Assembly (NCBI RefSeq): GCF_900103695.1
Contig: NZ_FNHF01000011.1
Span: 1 to 63,882 of the forward strand
Origin: Sediminibacillus halophilus
GTDB taxonomy: Bacteria > Bacillota > Bacilli > Bacillales > Amphibacillaceae
Direction of reading: 5' to 3'
DNA length: 63,882 bases
Part shown: positions 1 through 10,323 of the stretch, piece after piece
Position numbering within the stretch: position 1 is the first letter of the stretch
Layout: every line of letters starts with the position of its first letter
Made by a program: the position numbers and the translations under genes
Notes under the pieces: generated by a model
Seen by the model: the letters and a program-made list of their open reading frames with translations, nothing else
Database searches by the model: none
What the model was told of the DNA's origin: nothing

Positions 1-94
1 CACACCTGTTCCCATGCCGAACACAGCAGTTAAGCTCTCCAGCGCCCATGGTAGTTGGGGCTTTGCCCCTGCGAGAGTAGGACGCCGCCAGGCA
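1..94 (+). rRNA. rrf: 5S ribosomal RNA, 3' part
   Basis: The window opens inside a 5S rRNA. The sequence shows the conserved internal CCATGCCGAACAC box and the 3' region with GAGAGTAGG and GACGCCGCCAGGC typical of Bacillaceae 5S. About the first quarter of the molecule lies upstream of the window. It is the last gene of an rRNA operon and is followed directly by a terminator. Placing an rRNA operon immediately before the mgtC/ctsR region fits the Bacillus chromosome layout. Confidence 0.95.
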
Positions 95-100
95 AATTAT

Positions 101-145
101 AAACACCCTTGAATGAGTTCAGTCTCTTCCAAGGGTGTTTTTTTA
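101..145 (+). terminator. rRNA operon terminator
   Basis: An inverted repeat (AACACCCTTG ... CAAGGGTGTT) is followed by a run of seven or more T. It lies a few bases after the 5S 3' end and is a textbook intrinsic terminator. Confidence 0.9.
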
Positions 146-425
146 TGATTCGCAAATCAATACGTTTCAGAAGAGGTGGATATGAAGACACCTATTCACA
201 TGAAGCGAAGTGAAAAACTGTTGTGGAAATCACCCTCCAAGCTGTCAGAAGAAGAACCACAAAAGGTATCCAGTTCCATCCGCGTTTAAAAGAGGCATTT
301 CGCCGTGTAAGTAAAAATGTTCATGGGTTGGAAACATAACGATAAAAGTTTTAAAACGAGATTCCTTTGGAACGAATAAAGCATAAAATTTTATGGCAAC
401 AAGCGGTTAAAAATATCTATAGAGT
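146..425. other. non-coding spacer with a possible decayed ORF
   Basis: No intact gene is visible between the 5S terminator and the repeat element that follows. Around 182-332 two overlapping frames read like protein (KLLWKSPSKLSEEE, then FHPRLKEAFRRV), as if one reading frame had been broken by a frameshift. The composition recalls a transposase C-terminal fragment, but the match is far too short to name. Confidence 0.25.
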
Positions 426-570
426 GAAATAGCGTAGCAGAGGAACTAAGCGAAACACCTGCAGAAAACGGACGACCAAGACCCCGCAGTGGGCTTTGCG
501 AGGAGGCTTGGGGATCGTCCGCGGAAAGCGAGTTTAGTTCCTCTGCGGCCGCAGGAACATAGCTATTTTT
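426..570. repeat. dispersed Bacillaceae inverted-repeat element
   Basis: This is a long imperfect palindrome. Perfect 13-bp arms GCAGAGGAACTAA at 437-449 and TTAGTTCCTCTGC at 534-546 enclose GGACGACC/GGATCGTCC inner arms. The core (GACCCCGCAGTG ... GCGAGGAGGCTTGG ... CGCGGAAAGCGAG) matches, from memory, the intergenic repeat scattered in many copies through Bacillus-group genomes. It codes for nothing and would fold into a long RNA or DNA cruciform. Confidence 0.75.
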
Positions 571-776
571 TTGGAATAATCCTTTCGATAAAAGAGAGGG
601 TGGAGTGAATATAACATCACCACATTTGAAAGATAACCAAAAGTTTTCAAAATAGTTATTTGTTTTAAAATAGAAACAAGCATTGCTGTTTATCATTACT
701 ACATAAGATAAAAGAAAACCCGATTTCATTTAGTCAGTAACGGGTATTTATTTCACTAGAATAAGGGGGAAGTGGA
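571..776. other. non-coding spacer upstream of mgtC
   Basis: A+T-rich spacer with no gene I can support. It ends in the ribosome binding site (AAGGGGGA, 763-770) of the mgtC-type gene. No confident promoter hexamer pair was found. Confidence 0.4.
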
Positions 777-1466
777 GTGCAGTTATCTAGTCTAATTCAT
801 GAGGATTTTACATTAATGGTAATTCGTTTATTCGTAGCCTTGCTGCTGTCCGGACTCATCGGATTTGAAAGAGAGTGGAATAACCATGCCGCAGGCTTTA
901 GAACCCATATCTTAGTAGGTGTAGGGTCCTGTTTGATGATGCTTTTATCGATATATGGCTTTGAAGCCTTTATGGAGAAGTATGATAATGTTCGATTTGA
1001 TCCTGCTCGTATCCCCTCTTATGTGATTAGCGGAATCGGATTTTTGGGCGCTGGGACAATTATGGTTCATGGAATTAATATTCGAGGTTTAACAACAGCA
1101 GCATCCATTTGGGCGGTGGCTGGTCTTGGCCTTGTGGTAGGTGCAGGTATGTATAGCCTGGCTGCAGTAGCTACGTTAATTATTTTACTTAGCTTAGTAT
1201 TTTTGCAACAAGTAGAAAGGCTGTTTTTAAACAAACGGGCAAATCTCCATTTTGAATTAATTGTGGAGGAAGGCTTAAAAATTGAAAGCCTGCTTCGTAT
1301 TTTTGAAAAGTACCAATCGAAAATCGAGAAAATGGAAGTAGAAAGAGCAGAGGATGATGCAAGAAGTTTGTTTATCGAACTGGACAATAAAACACAAATT
1401 GATAAGTATCAATTAATAGAAGAAATGTCTTCCCTCGAGCATTTAAAAAGGGTAAAGGAAATTTGA
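777..1466 (+). CDS. mgtC: MgtC/SapB family membrane protein
   Basis: A 229-residue protein of the MgtC/SapB family, linked in other bacteria to growth at low magnesium and to modulation of ATP synthase or transport. Visible are an N-terminal block of about four to five hydrophobic helices (roughly 15-145) with the family motifs GLIGFERE, GFRTH, GIGFLGAGTI and GLTTAASIW, then a soluble C-terminal domain (about 150-229) resembling the ACT-like tail of the family. The start is GTG, chosen because AAGGGGGA lies six bases upstream. It stands alone between an rRNA operon and the ctsR operon. The family assignment is firm; substrate and physiological role here are unknown. Confidence 0.85.
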   Translation: MQLSSLIHEDFTLMVIRLFVALLLSGLIGFEREWNNHAAGFRTHILVGVGSCLMMLLSIYGFEAFMEKYDNVRFDPARIPSYVISGIGFLGAGTIMVHGINIRGLTTAASIWAVAGLGLVVGAGMYSLAAVATLIILLSLVFLQQVERLFLNKRANLHFELIVEEGLKIESLLRIFEKYQSKIEKMEVERAEDDARSLFIELDNKTQIDKYQLIEEMSSLEHLKRVKEI

Positions 1467-1576
1467 AGGGATTTTCTATAAAAAAGAAGAAGTCTTATAA
1501 AAACAAGAACAAAAAATCAAATTACGGAAGTTTATCCATGCTTTTTAAGGAAAAGATGTTTACTGAACTTTTTTAT

Positions 1577-1635
1577 TTGCATCCTAAGAAAAGATGAGTA
1601 TAATAAAAGTAAAGTCAAAGATAGTCAAAGTCAAA
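1577..1635 (+). promoter_or_regulatory. sigma-A promoter with three-heptad CtsR operator
   Basis: A TTGCAT -35 (1577-1582) and a perfect TATAAT -10 (1599-1604) are separated by 16 bp. Just downstream are three copies of the CtsR heptad AGTCAAA at 1613-1619, 1623-1629 and 1629-1635. The first two have the canonical 3-bp gap and the third abuts the second by one base. Known CtsR sites have two heptads. The position over the transcription start implies autorepression of ctsR-mcsA-mcsB-clpC. Confidence 0.88.
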
Positions 1636-1654
1636 GCTGAGGAGGGGAGGGCAA

Positions 1655-2113
1655 ATGAGTAACATATCTGATGTAATTGAGCGGTACTTAAAAGAAATTC
1701 TGCGCGAGACTAATAAAAACGCGGTTGAAATTAAAAGAAGTGAAATAGCGAACCAATTCCAGTGTGTGCCTTCTCAGATAAATTATGTGATTAAAACCCG
1801 CTTTACTGTGGAAAGGGGCTATATAGTCGAAAGTAAACGCGGAGGCGGAGGCTATATTCGCATAATTAGAATTGAAAATGAAGATAAAGCAAAATTGATC
1901 GATGATATTATTAAAATGATCCAACCTGCGGTAACACAGCAGGCTGCTGTGGATATATTGGAGCGAATGCTGGAGGAAGAATTGATTACCAAACGTGAGG
2001 CAAAAATGATGGCAAGTGCCATTGATCGCAGCACTCTTGCCTTTCAACTGCCGGTTCGCGATGAGGTGCGGTCCCGCATAATGACCGCAATGCTAGCAAC
2101 TCTAAAATATTAG
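1655..2113 (+). CDS. ctsR: transcriptional repressor CtsR (class III stress genes)
   Basis: CtsR, 152 residues, is the dimeric repressor of clp and other protein quality-control genes. The N-terminal winged helix-turn-helix includes SQINYVIKTRF and the beta-wing RGGGGYIRI (about residue 63-71), whose glycine-rich loop is the known heat-sensing element. The C-terminal part is the four-helix dimerisation domain. A strong GAGGAGGGGAGG site precedes the ATG. It is the first gene of a four-gene operon; its own operator overlaps the promoter, so it should be autoregulated and inactivated by heat and McsB activity. Confidence 0.97.
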   Translation: MSNISDVIERYLKEILRETNKNAVEIKRSEIANQFQCVPSQINYVIKTRFTVERGYIVESKRGGGGYIRIIRIENEDKAKLIDDIIKMIQPAVTQQAAVDILERMLEEELITKREAKMMASAIDRSTLAFQLPVRDEVRSRIMTAMLATLKY

Positions 2114-2131
2114 GCAGAAGGGGGAGTTGGC

Positions 2132-2683
2132 ATGGAGTGCCAAGAATGCCATGAACGTCCAGCTACCTTGCATTTTTCAAAAATTGTTAACGGTAATAAA
2201 ACAGAAATCCATGTATGTGAATATTGCGCCAAAGAAAAAGGGTATATGGGTTATGAAGACGAAGCTTATTCTCTGCATAATTTATTGTCTGGTTTATTTA
2301 ACTTTGACGCTGGATCAGGTTTTAGTGAACAACATACGAGCAGTATACCTTCCGAACAAGGGCTCACTTGCCCGAAATGTGGCATGACCTATCAGGAGTT
2401 TGCCAGAATAGGTAAGTTCGGCTGTGCACGGTGTTATCAAACTTTTTCTGATCGACTCAACCCGGTGTTTCGCCGGGTTCACAGTGGGAACACAACCCAT
2501 CATGGAAAAATACCTTCCAGAATTGGAAGTGGGATTCAGCAGAAACGGAAGTTAGGCGAGTACCGCGAACAGCTGAAACAGTTAATTGCCAACGAAGAGT
2601 TTGAAAGTGCTGCTCAGGTGAGAGATAAAATAAAACAATTGGAAAAAGACCTTAACCGCGACGGGGAAGGTGAGGAAGAATGA
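2132..2683 (+). CDS. mcsA: McsA, zinc-binding activator of the McsB arginine kinase
   Basis: A 183-residue protein with two paired-cysteine zinc sites, C3/C6 with C29/C32 and C80/C83 with C98/C101, followed by a C-terminal UVR motif (about 140-176, EYREQL ... [12 protein letters not shown]) of the kind that binds Clp ATPases. McsA activates McsB and modulates CtsR, and its zinc sites respond to heavy metals and oxidative stress. The start 18 bp after ctsR has the ribosome site AAGGGGGAG. The ATG of mcsB overlaps its stop by four bases (ATGA), pointing to translational coupling of the two partners. Confidence 0.96.
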   Translation: MECQECHERPATLHFSKIVNGNKTEIHVCEYCAKEKGYMGYEDEAYSLHNLLSGLFNFDAGSGFSEQHTSSIPSEQGLTCPKCGMTYQEFARIGKFGCARCYQTFSDRLNPVFRRVHSGNTTHHGKIPSRIGSGIQQKRKLGEYREQLKQLIANEEFESAAQVRDKIKQLEKDLNRDGEGEEE

Positions 2684-3744
2684 GCTTACAGCAATTTATG
2701 AATGAAGCGATCAGTCCGTGGATGAAGGAAGAAGGGCCGGATAGCGACATTGTGATGAGTAGTCGTATTCGCCTGGCAAGAAACTTTGAACAAGTTCCTT
2801 TCCCGATCATTGCCGATGCCGCTGATTTGGAAAAAGTGCTCTCGTTTTTTCAGAAGGAATATGAACATCAATCTTTTTCCAACTATAACGATTTGGCGCT
2901 CGTTAAAATGCGGGACTTGAAGCCGATTGAGAAAAAGGTTTTAGTGGAAAAACACTTGATCAGCCCTCATTTGGCAGAGAACGATGAAGAAGCTGCCGCC
3001 TTGATATCGAGCAATGAGCAAGTATCGGTAATGGTAAATGAAGAAGATCATATCCGGATACAATTATATTTTCCGGGTTTTCAATTGGAAAAAGCACTTG
3101 AACAGGCATTTACCTTTGATGATTGGCTGGAAGAAAGAATCAATTATGCGTTTGATGAAAAGCGCGGTTACTTGACTAGCTGTCCGACAAATGTAGGAAC
3201 CGGGATGCGCGCTTCTGTCATGATGCATTTGCCGGCTCTGGCTCTAACTCAAAAAATCAACCGGATGATTCCGGCAATTAGCCAGCTTGGTTTGGTGGTT
3301 AGAGGTATATATGGCGAAGGAAGCGAAGCTATCGGAAACATTTTTCAAATTTCCAATCAGATTACCCTTGGTAAGTCGGAGCAGGACATTGTCCAGGACT
3401 TGCGGAGTGTCGTCAATCAACTAATCGATCAAGAACGAAAAGCTAGGCAGTTACTGGTAGAACAATCAGAGTTACAGCTTGAAGACAGGATTTTCCGTTC
3501 CTATGGCATCCTTCAGCACAGCCGTATCATTGAATCGAAAGAGGCTGCGAAATGCTTGTCAGATGTGCAGCTAGGTATAGATGTTGGTTATATAAATGAT
3601 ATCTCGAAAAGCATTCTCAACGAGTTAATGATCCTGTCCCAGCCTGGATTTTTACAGCATTATGCTAAAAGAATGCTGTCAGCGAAAGAAAGAGATGTGC
3701 TTAGAGCTTCATTGATTAGAGAACGGTTTAAACTGGAAATTTAA
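2680..3744 (+). CDS. mcsB: protein arginine kinase McsB
   Basis: A 354-residue kinase of the ATP:guanido phosphotransferase fold that phosphorylates arginine on unfolded proteins and on CtsR, marking them for ClpC-ClpP. Visible elements are the SSRIRLARN phosphate-binding segment (27-35), the NEEDHIRI loop with catalytic Glu (120-127) and the CPTNVGTG signature with the active-site Cys near 168. The C-terminal part is the phosphoarginine-binding domain. Length and order are normal for the family. It is translationally coupled to mcsA. Confidence 0.97.
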   Translation: MSLQQFMNEAISPWMKEEGPDSDIVMSSRIRLARNFEQVPFPIIADAADLEKVLSFFQKEYEHQSFSNYNDLALVKMRDLKPIEKKVLVEKHLISPHLAENDEEAAALISSNEQVSVMVNEEDHIRIQLYFPGFQLEKALEQAFTFDDWLEERINYAFDEKRGYLTSCPTNVGTGMRASVMMHLPALALTQKINRMIPAISQLGLVVRGIYGEGSEAIGNIFQISNQITLGKSEQDIVQDLRSVVNQLIDQERKARQLLVEQSELQLEDRIFRSYGILQHSRIIESKEAAKCLSDVQLGIDVGYINDISKSILNELMILSQPGFLQHYAKRMLSAKERDVLRASLIRERFKLEI

Positions 3745-3768
3745 CTAATGTAAGGAGGAAGACCTGAT

Positions 3769-6222
3769 ATGATGTTTGGTCGATTTACCGAAAGAGCACA
3801 AAAAGTTTTGGCCTTATCCCAGGAAGAAGCGGTCAGGTTAGGGCATAACAATATTGGTACAGAACATATTCTATTAGGGTTGGTAAGAGAAGGGGAAGGC
3901 ATTGCTGCCAAAGCATTAAGCTCTCTCGGACTTGAAACGGAAAAAATCCAGGAAGAAGTAGAACAGTTAATTGGACGCGGCCAAAAAGTTTCGCAGACAA
4001 TTCATTATACGCCGCGTGCAAAGAAGGTCATTGAACTCTCGATGGATGAAGCTCGAAAGCTGGGGCACTCATACGTAGGAACGGAACATATTCTATTGGG
4101 CCTTATCCGAGAAGGGGAAGGTGTCGCTGCAAGGGTCCTGAACAATCTTGGCGTCAGTCTGAACAAGGCAAGACAGCAAGTATTGCAATTGTTGGGCAGC
4201 AATGAATCAGCCGCTGGCCAACACGGCCGTAATGGTTCACAAGCCACTGCCGCCAATACACCTACCCTGGATTCACTGGCGAGGGACTTAACTTCAATCG
4301 CCAAGGACGGAAACGTGGATCCGGTTATCGGACGTGGGAAAGAGATTGAACGCGTCATTCAGGTGTTAAGCCGTCGAACCAAAAACAATCCCGTATTGAT
4401 AGGGGAACCAGGTGTCGGTAAGACAGCCGTGGCCGAGGGGCTTGCCCAAAAAATCGTAAACAACGACGTTCCGGAAATTTTGCGTGATAAACGAGTCATG
4501 ACATTGGATATGGGTACGGTTGTGGCTGGTACCAAATACCGCGGTGAATTCGAAGATCGCTTAAAGAAAGTAATGGAGGAAATACGACAGGCCGGAAATA
4601 TTATATTATTCATCGATGAACTTCATACGTTAATTGGAGCTGGCGGTGCAGAAGGCGCAATAGACGCATCCAATATTCTGAAACCATCTCTTGCCCGCGG
4701 TGAACTGCAATGTATCGGGGCAACCACGCTAGATGAATATCGTAAATATATCGAGAAAGATGCAGCACTGGAACGACGGTTCCAACCTATCCAGGTGGAT
4801 GAACCGACGATGGATCAATCTAAGCAAATTTTGCGGGGGCTGCGAGATCGTTACGAAGCCCACCATCGTGTCACCATTACGGATGAAGCCATCGAAGCTG
4901 CCGTTACGTTATCTGATCGTTATATCACCGATCGCTTTTTACCTGACAAAGCCATCGATTTAATTGATGAAGCAGGTTCGAAAGTGCGTCTACGCTCTTA
5001 CACTGCTCCGCCAAACCTGAAAGATTTGGAGCAAAAGCTGGAAGAAGTTCGTAAGGAAAAGGATGCAGCGGTTCAAAGCCAGGAATTTGAAAAAGCAGCT
5101 TCCTTAAGAGACAGCGAACAGCGTTTGAGAGATGAACTGGATCAGACGAAGGAAGAATGGAAGGAACAACAGGGGCAGGAAAGCTCGGAAGTGACGGTCG
5201 AGGACATTGCCAGTGTTGTTTCGACATGGACCGGTGTTCCGGTTTCCAAGCTTACCAAAGACGAAAGCGAACGACTGCTTAATATGGAAGAAGTATTGCA
5301 CGATCGAGTAATCGGGCAGGAGGAAGCAGTGAAAGCTGTAGCAAAAGCCATTCGCCGTGCCAGGGCCGGATTGAAGGATCCAAAACGCCCAATCGGTTCC
5401 TTTATCTTCTTGGGGCCAACAGGTGTAGGTAAGACGGAGTTGGCTCGTGCTCTAGCTGATACAATGTTCGGTGATGAGGAAGCGATGATTCGTATCGATA
5501 TGTCCGAGTATATGGAAAAACACTCAACATCCCGACTTGTTGGTTCGCCTCCAGGTTATGTCGGTTATGAAGAAGGCGGACAATTAACAGAAAAAGTAAG
5601 AAGGAAGCCTTATTCCGTTGTGCTGCTCGACGAAATAGAGAAAGCACATCCTGAAGTCTTCAATATTCTGCTACAAGTACTGGAAGACGGGAGATTGACC
5701 GACTCTAAAGGAAGACTGGTCGATTTCCGCAATACGGTGTTGATTATGACCTCCAACGTAGGGGCCAGTGAATTGAAGCGCAACAAGTATGTAGGTTTCA
5801 ATCTTGGAGACGAGGATCAAGGTTATAAAGGGATGAGGGATAAGGTAATGGATGAATTGAAAAAGGCATTCCGTCCAGAATTCCTCAATCGGATCGATGA
5901 AACAATCGTCTTCCACTCTCTGGAAAGAAAGCACATGAATGAAATTGTCACCTTGATGGCGAATGAACTGCAAAAAAGATTGGCAGATCAGGACATTGAG
6001 TTTACCTTAACCGATCAGGCGGTGGAAAAAATCGCAAATGAAGGGTTCGATCCGGAGTATGGTGCACGTCCGCTCCGTCGTTCCATTCAGAAGAATGTCG
6101 AGGATTTACTGTCCGAAGAATTGTTAAAAGAAAAGATTCAAAAAGGGCAGAAAGTGAAAATCGATGTCAACAAAAATGATGAGTTTACCGTTACGGCACA
6201 AAAAAGCAAGGCTGCCGAATAA
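3769..6222 (+). CDS. clpC: AAA+ unfoldase ClpC
   Basis: An 817-residue Hsp100 ATPase that unfolds substrates for the ClpP protease. Domains in order: two N-terminal Clp-N repeats (about 5-145, each with G[10 protein letters not shown]), first AAA+ module with Walker A GEPGVGKT (212-219) and Walker B LFIDE (about 280), a middle UVR-containing coiled coil (about 420-470) that docks McsB/MecA, and second AAA+ module with Walker A GPTGVGKT (549-556). The RBS is GGAGG, with two ATGs in tandem at the start. It is the last gene of the CtsR-controlled operon and is followed by a terminator. Confidence 0.98.
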   Translation: MMFGRFTERAQKVLALSQEEAVRLGHNNIGTEHILLGLVREGEGIAAKALSSLGLETEKIQEEVEQLIGRGQKVSQTIHYTPRAKKVIELSMDEARKLGHSYVGTEHILLGLIREGEGVAARVLNNLGVSLNKARQQVLQLLGSNESAAGQHGRNGSQATAANTPTLDSLARDLTSIAKDGNVDPVIGRGKEIERVIQVLSRRTKNNPVLIGEPGVGKTAVAEGLAQKIVNNDVPEILRDKRVMTLDMGTVVAGTKYRGEFEDRLKKVMEEIRQAGNIILFIDELHTLIGAGGAEGAIDASNILKPSLARGELQCIGATTLDEYRKYIEKDAALERRFQPIQVDEPTMDQSKQILRGLRDRYEAHHRVTITDEAIEAAVTLSDRYITDRFLPDKAIDLIDEAGSKVRLRSYTAPPNLKDLEQKLEEVRKEKDAAVQSQEFEKAASLRDSEQRLRDELDQTKEEWKEQQGQESSEVTVEDIASVVSTWTGVPVSKLTKDESERLLNMEEVLHDRVIGQEEAVKAVAKAIRRARAGLKDPKRPIGSFIFLGPTGVGKTELARALADTMFGDEEAMIRIDMSEYMEKHSTSRLVGSPPGYVGYEEGGQLTEKVRRKPYSVVLLDEIEKAHPEVFNILLQVLEDGRLTDSKGRLVDFRNTVLIMTSNVGASELKRNKYVGFNLGDEDQGYKGMRDKVMDELKKAFRPEFLNRIDETIVFHSLERKHMNEIVTLMANELQKRLADQDIEFTLTDQAVEKIANEGFDPEYGARPLRRSIQKNVEDLLSEELLKEKIQKGQKVKIDVNKNDEFTVTAQKSKAAE

Positions 6223-6225
6223 GGC

Positions 6226-6262
6226 TGGAAAAACGGAAGGTTAAATCCCTTCCGTTTTTTCA
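6226..6262 (+). terminator. ctsR-clpC operon terminator
   Basis: AAACGGAAGG ... CCTTCCGTTTTTTC forms a GC-containing stem with a T run, directly after the clpC stop. It separates the stress operon from radA. Confidence 0.9.
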
Positions 6263-6494
6263 TTTTAAGAAAAGGTAGCGAGTAGAAGTTTGTGGCGGTA
6301 CTGACATTCTGGCATCATAGGCTCTTTCAAGGTGGTTTACGAGAAAAAATCACCATTCTGGGACTGGTATAGGCATTCATGGCGTCATCGAACTGTTTAT
6401 CGCTTTAAAGGAAGAGATATTTTTTAATAAATTGATAGAAGTCTGTAACTTGTTCGTTATCTCATTCGTATACAATAGGTGAGGAGAGATTATT

Positions 6495-7868
6495 TTGGCA
6501 AAAAGAAAGACGAAGTATGTTTGTCAGGAATGTGGATACGAAACACCAAAGTGGATGGGGAAATGTCCTAGCTGCCATAATTGGAATACGTTTGTGGAGG
6601 AAATGGAAGCTTCTTCTTCCTCAAGGCACACATTTCAAGTGCAATCTGGAACAAAATCAAAACCAGAAAAAATTACTGCTATTCAGTCAGAAGAGGAACC
6701 GCGGGTTACAACGAAAATGCCGGAATTCAACCGGGTGCTTGGTGGAGGTATTGTTCCAGGCTCGTTGGTCCTGATAGGCGGGGATCCCGGGATCGGGAAG
6801 TCAACCCTCCTGTTGCAGGTCTCTTCCCAGCTGGCAAGGAAACAAATGAATGTATTGTATATATCGGGTGAGGAATCGGCTCGTCAGACAAAGCTGCGTG
6901 CAGATCGCCTTGGCGTAACATCGGACAACCTTTATGTACTTGCCGCAACAAATTTACTGGATATATCCAATCAAATCGAGCAATTGAACCCGTCCTTTGT
7001 GGTTATTGATTCCATTCAGACCATTTATCGGGAGGAAGTCACCAGTGCACCGGGTAGTGTTTCACAAGTGCGGGAATGTACGAGCGAGCTCATGCGTATA
7101 GCTAAGAGTAAGGGAATACCCATTTTTATTGTCGGTCATGTCACCAAAGAGGGATCAATTGCCGGTCCGAGACTCCTTGAGCATATGGTGGATGCTGTCC
7201 TTTACTTTGAAGGGGAACGTCATCATACTTTCCGTATCTTAAGAGGTGTGAAAAACCGTTTCGGAAGCACGAATGAAATGGGTATCTTCGAAATGAAAGA
7301 AGAAGGCTTACGTGAAGTAAACAATCCATCGGAAATTTTTCTCGAAGAACGCTCGCAGGGAGCGGCAGGATCCACCGTAGTGGCTTCCATGGAAGGAAGC
7401 CGGCCGGTACTGGTGGAAATCCAAGCACTGATATCTCCCACCAGCTTTGGAAATCCAAGGCGAATGGCTACAGGCATCGATCACAACCGGGTCCCGCTTT
7501 TAATGGCTGTTCTAGAAAAAAGGGTCGGCCTGATGCTACAAAACCAGGATGCCTATGTGAAGGTTGCTGGAGGGGTGAAATTGGATGAACCCGCCATCGA
7601 CCTGGCAGTTGCTGTCAGCATTGCTTCCAGCTTCCGTGACCAGGTGTCCAGGCCGGATGACGTGTTGATCGGCGAAGTGGGACTGACCGGCGAAGTCCGA
7701 AGGGTAGCGAGGATTGACCAAAGAGTCCAGGAAGCAGCGAAGCTTGGTTTCCAGCGGGCAATTATTCCGGCGAAAAATCTTGATGGATGGACGACTCCGA
7801 ATAATATTGAAATCGTCGGGGTGAACACGGTTCAAGAAGCCTTAAAAGTGACGCTGGGAGGAAACTAA
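6495..7868 (+). CDS. radA: DNA repair ATPase RadA (Sms)
   Basis: A 457-residue DnaB-like branch-migration helicase acting in recombination and transformation. It has an N-terminal C4 zinc finger (C10, C13, C24, C27), a RecA-type core with Walker [11 protein letters not shown] (about 95-104), the RadA-specific KNRFG motif (in [11 protein letters not shown], about 250-260), and a C-terminal Lon-protease-like domain. The start is TTG (6495), preceded by GAGGAGAG; no ATG is available nearby. It is followed with no gap by disA, whose c-di-AMP synthesis is inhibited by RadA in B. subtilis, so co-transcription makes sense. Confidence 0.97.
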   Translation: MAKRKTKYVCQECGYETPKWMGKCPSCHNWNTFVEEMEASSSSRHTFQVQSGTKSKPEKITAIQSEEEPRVTTKMPEFNRVLGGGIVPGSLVLIGGDPGIGKSTLLLQVSSQLARKQMNVLYISGEESARQTKLRADRLGVTSDNLYVLAATNLLDISNQIEQLNPSFVVIDSIQTIYREEVTSAPGSVSQVRECTSELMRIAKSKGIPIFIVGHVTKEGSIAGPRLLEHMVDAVLYFEGERHHTFRILRGVKNRFGSTNEMGIFEMKEEGLREVNNPSEIFLEERSQGAAGSTVVASMEGSRPVLVEIQALISPTSFGNPRRMATGIDHNRVPLLMAVLEKRVGLMLQNQDAYVKVAGGVKLDEPAIDLAVAVSIASSFRDQVSRPDDVLIGEVGLTGEVRRVARIDQRVQEAAKLGFQRAIIPAKNLDGWTTPNNIEIVGVNTVQEALKVTLGGN

Positions 7869-8945
7869 ATGGAATGGCAGGGTAGAAAAGAAGCAAAGGT
7901 AATTGAGGCAATGCTGAAGTTTGTAGCTCCTGGAACTCCTATGAGACAGGGGATTGATAATGTATTGAGAGCTAACACCGGGGGCCTGATTGTCGTCGGC
8001 AGCCCCGATAAACTCAAGGGGGTTGTCGATGGCGGATTTGCGATAAATGCTTCTTTTTCCCCTGCAAATCTGTATGAACTGGCAAAAATGGACGGAGCAA
8101 TCCTTCTCAGTGAGGATGCGTCGACCATTCTTTATGCCAATGTTCAACTGATGCCGGAGCCTACCATTCCTTCTAAAGAAACAGGAATGCGGCATCGGAC
8201 GGCTGAACGAGTTGCAAAACAAACTGAAACGCTAGTGATTGCCATTTCAGAACGAAGAAATGTCATCACACTTTATAACGGCGGTATTCGATACGCATTG
8301 AAAGAAATGGGTGTCATCTTAACGAAAGCGAACCAAGCAATGCAGACATTGGAGAAATATAAAATCGTGCTTGATCAGACCCTGACCAATTTAGGGGCGC
8401 TGGAATTTGAGGATTTGGTGACATTAACAGAGATTGTGCAAGTCTTTCACCGGATAGAAATGGTGCTGAGAATCAAAACAGAGATACTTAAATATATTAC
8501 GGAGTTGGGCACGGAAGGACGTCTAATCCAATTGCAATTGACTGAGTTGGTTGCTGATATCGAAATAGAGGCTGCCCTTATTATCAGGGATTACAGCACG
8601 GATTCCGGCTTGTCACCAGAAGAGATGCTGCTGAAAATGCAGGAGGTAGTTTCGGCTGAGCTTACCAGCGAGGAACAAATCATCAAAATGCTGGGATATA
8701 GTCTCGACTTTAAACGCGATGCTATTATTTATCCGCGGGGATATCGGGTTCTAGCCAAGATACCGCGTCTCCCTCACGTAATCATCGATTATCTTATTGA
8801 TCATTTTGGAATGTTGAATGAAGTAGCCAATGCATCTACTCAAGAGCTTGTTTCCGTTAATGGAGTGGGAGACATAAGGGCCAGAAAAATCAAGGATGGG
8901 TTGAACAGATTGCAGGAGCAGCTTTTCATCGACAGGCATATTTAA
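7869..8945 (+). CDS. disA: diadenylate cyclase DisA (DNA integrity scanning)
   Basis: A 358-residue octameric protein that scans DNA and makes c-di-AMP from two ATP. The N-terminal DAC domain shows DGA (75-77) and RHR (108-110), the catalytic motifs. A long helical spine follows, and a C-terminal helix-hairpin-helix (SVNGVGDIRARKI) binds DNA branch structures. The ATG abuts the radA stop, and its ribosome site GGGAGGAAAC lies inside the radA end, so translation is coupled. Complete by family length. Confidence 0.97.
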   Translation: MEWQGRKEAKVIEAMLKFVAPGTPMRQGIDNVLRANTGGLIVVGSPDKLKGVVDGGFAINASFSPANLYELAKMDGAILLSEDASTILYANVQLMPEPTIPSKETGMRHRTAERVAKQTETLVIAISERRNVITLYNGGIRYALKEMGVILTKANQAMQTLEKYKIVLDQTLTNLGALEFEDLVTLTEIVQVFHRIEMVLRIKTEILKYITELGTEGRLIQLQLTELVADIEIEAALIIRDYSTDSGLSPEEMLLKMQEVVSAELTSEEQIIKMLGYSLDFKRDAIIYPRGYRVLAKIPRLPHVIIDYLIDHFGMLNEVANASTQELVSVNGVGDIRARKIKDGLNRLQEQLFIDRHI

Positions 8946-8951
8946 AATAGT

Positions 8952-8980
8952 TTGACTATGAACACTTACTGTGATAAAAT
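8952..8980 (+). promoter_or_regulatory. sigma-A promoter for yacL
   Basis: TTGACT (8952-8957), 17 bp, TAAAAT (8975-8980), immediately after the disA stop. It would give yacL, and perhaps ispD-ispF, transcription independent of radA-disA, with a leader of about 180 nt. Confidence 0.6.
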
Positions 8981-9163
8981 CTTTATTTTTACTCATTTGA
9001 CTGATTTTGTCAAGTGTGATAATTTAAGTTTAGAAACCTGCCTATAAAGCGATCCGGCGATAAGGGGGTTTCCACTGGAAATGAACTTGACACTACTAAG
9101 AAACAATTATTCGGGGATAAATTTTATATATTTGGAGATACTGACTCATAGGAGGTGACCTTG

Positions 9164-10264
9164 GTGCTAAAAAGAATTGTACAGCTGTTCATCATTATAG
9201 CTGGCGGAACGATTGGATATTTGTATATACCAGATTTATTGGAATTAACGGGCCTTACGAACGGAAACTGGGTTGAGTCACCATATGTAGGTCTAGTATT
9301 TGGGGCAATTATTTTATACTTACTATCATTTTGGGTGGTAGATTACATCGTAGACTTTTTGCGGTGGGTTGAGGAGACGCTTGTCAAGGCTCCAGTCGGA
9401 GACTTGTTATTCGGCAGTCTTGGATTGATTCTTGGACTGGTAATCGCCTATTTAATCACCATACCAATTTTGGATATTGAGATTAAACTTGTTTCCCAGG
9501 TATTGCCGATATTTGTGACGTTTTTATTGGGATACTTCGGTTTCCAGGTCGGTTTTAAACGAAGAGACGAATTTTTGAACTTATTGACGCTCGCTAGGAA
9601 GGAAAAAGACAAGACAGCCGTAGAAGAGAACGAGACAGAATCGAATCGGCAAATGCCTAAGGTGAAAATCCTTGATACCAGCGTCATTATTGACGGTAGA
9701 ATTGCAGATATCTGTCAAACCAACTTTTTGGAAGGGACAGTGCTGATTCCACAGTTTGTATTGGAAGAGTTGCAGCACATCGCTGATTCTTCAGATGTCC
9801 TGAAACGAAATCGAGGCCGGCGCGGACTGGATGTTCTGAATCGAATGCAGAAAGAGCTGCCTGTAAATGTTGAAATTTATGAAGGAGATTTTGAAGAAAT
9901 CCAAGAAGTGGACAGTAAGCTTGTCAAGCTTGCTAAAGTGATTGACGGGGTTGTCGTCACCAATGACTTTAACTTAAATAAAGTATGTGAATTCCAGCAT
10001 GTCCAGGTATTGAATATCAACGACCTGGCAAATGCCGTGAAGCCGGTCGTCCTACCTGGTGAAGAATTGACTGTTCAGGTCATTAAGGACGGGAAGGAAC
10101 AAAACCAGGGTGTTGCCTATCTGGACGATGGCACGATGATTGTTGTCGAAGAAGGCAAGGAATACATTGGCAAAACAATTGAAGTGTTAATCACCAGTGT
10201 CCTGCAAACTTCTGCGGGCCGAATGATTTTTGCCAAACCAAAATTACTTGAAAAAGCACTATAA
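9164..10264 (+). CDS. yacL: YacL, membrane-anchored PIN/TRAM-domain protein
   Basis: A 366-residue membrane protein with about four transmembrane helices in the first 135 residues, then a PIN-domain nuclease fold (LDTSVIIDGR with the first catalytic Asp, later VVTNDFN with another acidic residue), then a C-terminal TRAM domain, a likely RNA-binding fold. The start GTG at 9164 is preferred over upstream GTG/TTG codons: GGAGGTG at 9151-9157 gives a six-base spacing, and the protein then begins MLKRIVQ as I recall for Bacillus YacL. PIN domains usually cut RNA; the target of YacL is not known to me. Confidence 0.9.
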   Translation: MLKRIVQLFIIIAGGTIGYLYIPDLLELTGLTNGNWVESPYVGLVFGAIILYLLSFWVVDYIVDFLRWVEETLVKAPVGDLLFGSLGLILGLVIAYLITIPILDIEIKLVSQVLPIFVTFLLGYFGFQVGFKRRDEFLNLLTLARKEKDKTAVEENETESNRQMPKVKILDTSVIIDGRIADICQTNFLEGTVLIPQFVLEELQHIADSSDVLKRNRGRRGLDVLNRMQKELPVNVEIYEGDFEEIQEVDSKLVKLAKVIDGVVVTNDFNLNKVCEFQHVQVLNINDLANAVKPVVLPGEELTVQVIKDGKEQNQGVAYLDDGTMIVVEEGKEYIGKTIEVLITSVLQTSAGRMIFAKPKLLEKAL

Positions 10265-10288
10265 AAAAGGTATAACTTATAGAGGAAA

Positions 10289-10323
10289 ACAAAAGTGATA
10301 ACAGTTCTGTTATCGCTTTTGTT
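10289..10323 (+). terminator. hairpin after yacL, probable terminator
   Basis: CAAAAGTGATAACAG and CTGTTATCGCTTTTG form a 15-bp stem with a two-base loop, with U-rich sequence in the 3' arm but no long T run after it. It could be an intrinsic terminator for yacL or an RNA structure in the ispD leader. On the other strand the stem is followed by TTTTCC. Confidence 0.55.

Noticed and set aside
146-425. Possible ISL3-like transposase fragment downstream of the 5S rRNA
   Set aside because: Only about 45 residues in two frames, too short and degenerate to support a family; kept only as a note in the spacer entry.
391-729. Open frame of 112 codons on the minus strand across the repeat element
   Set aside because: It overlaps the palindromic repeat, has no ribosome site and reads as low-information sequence.
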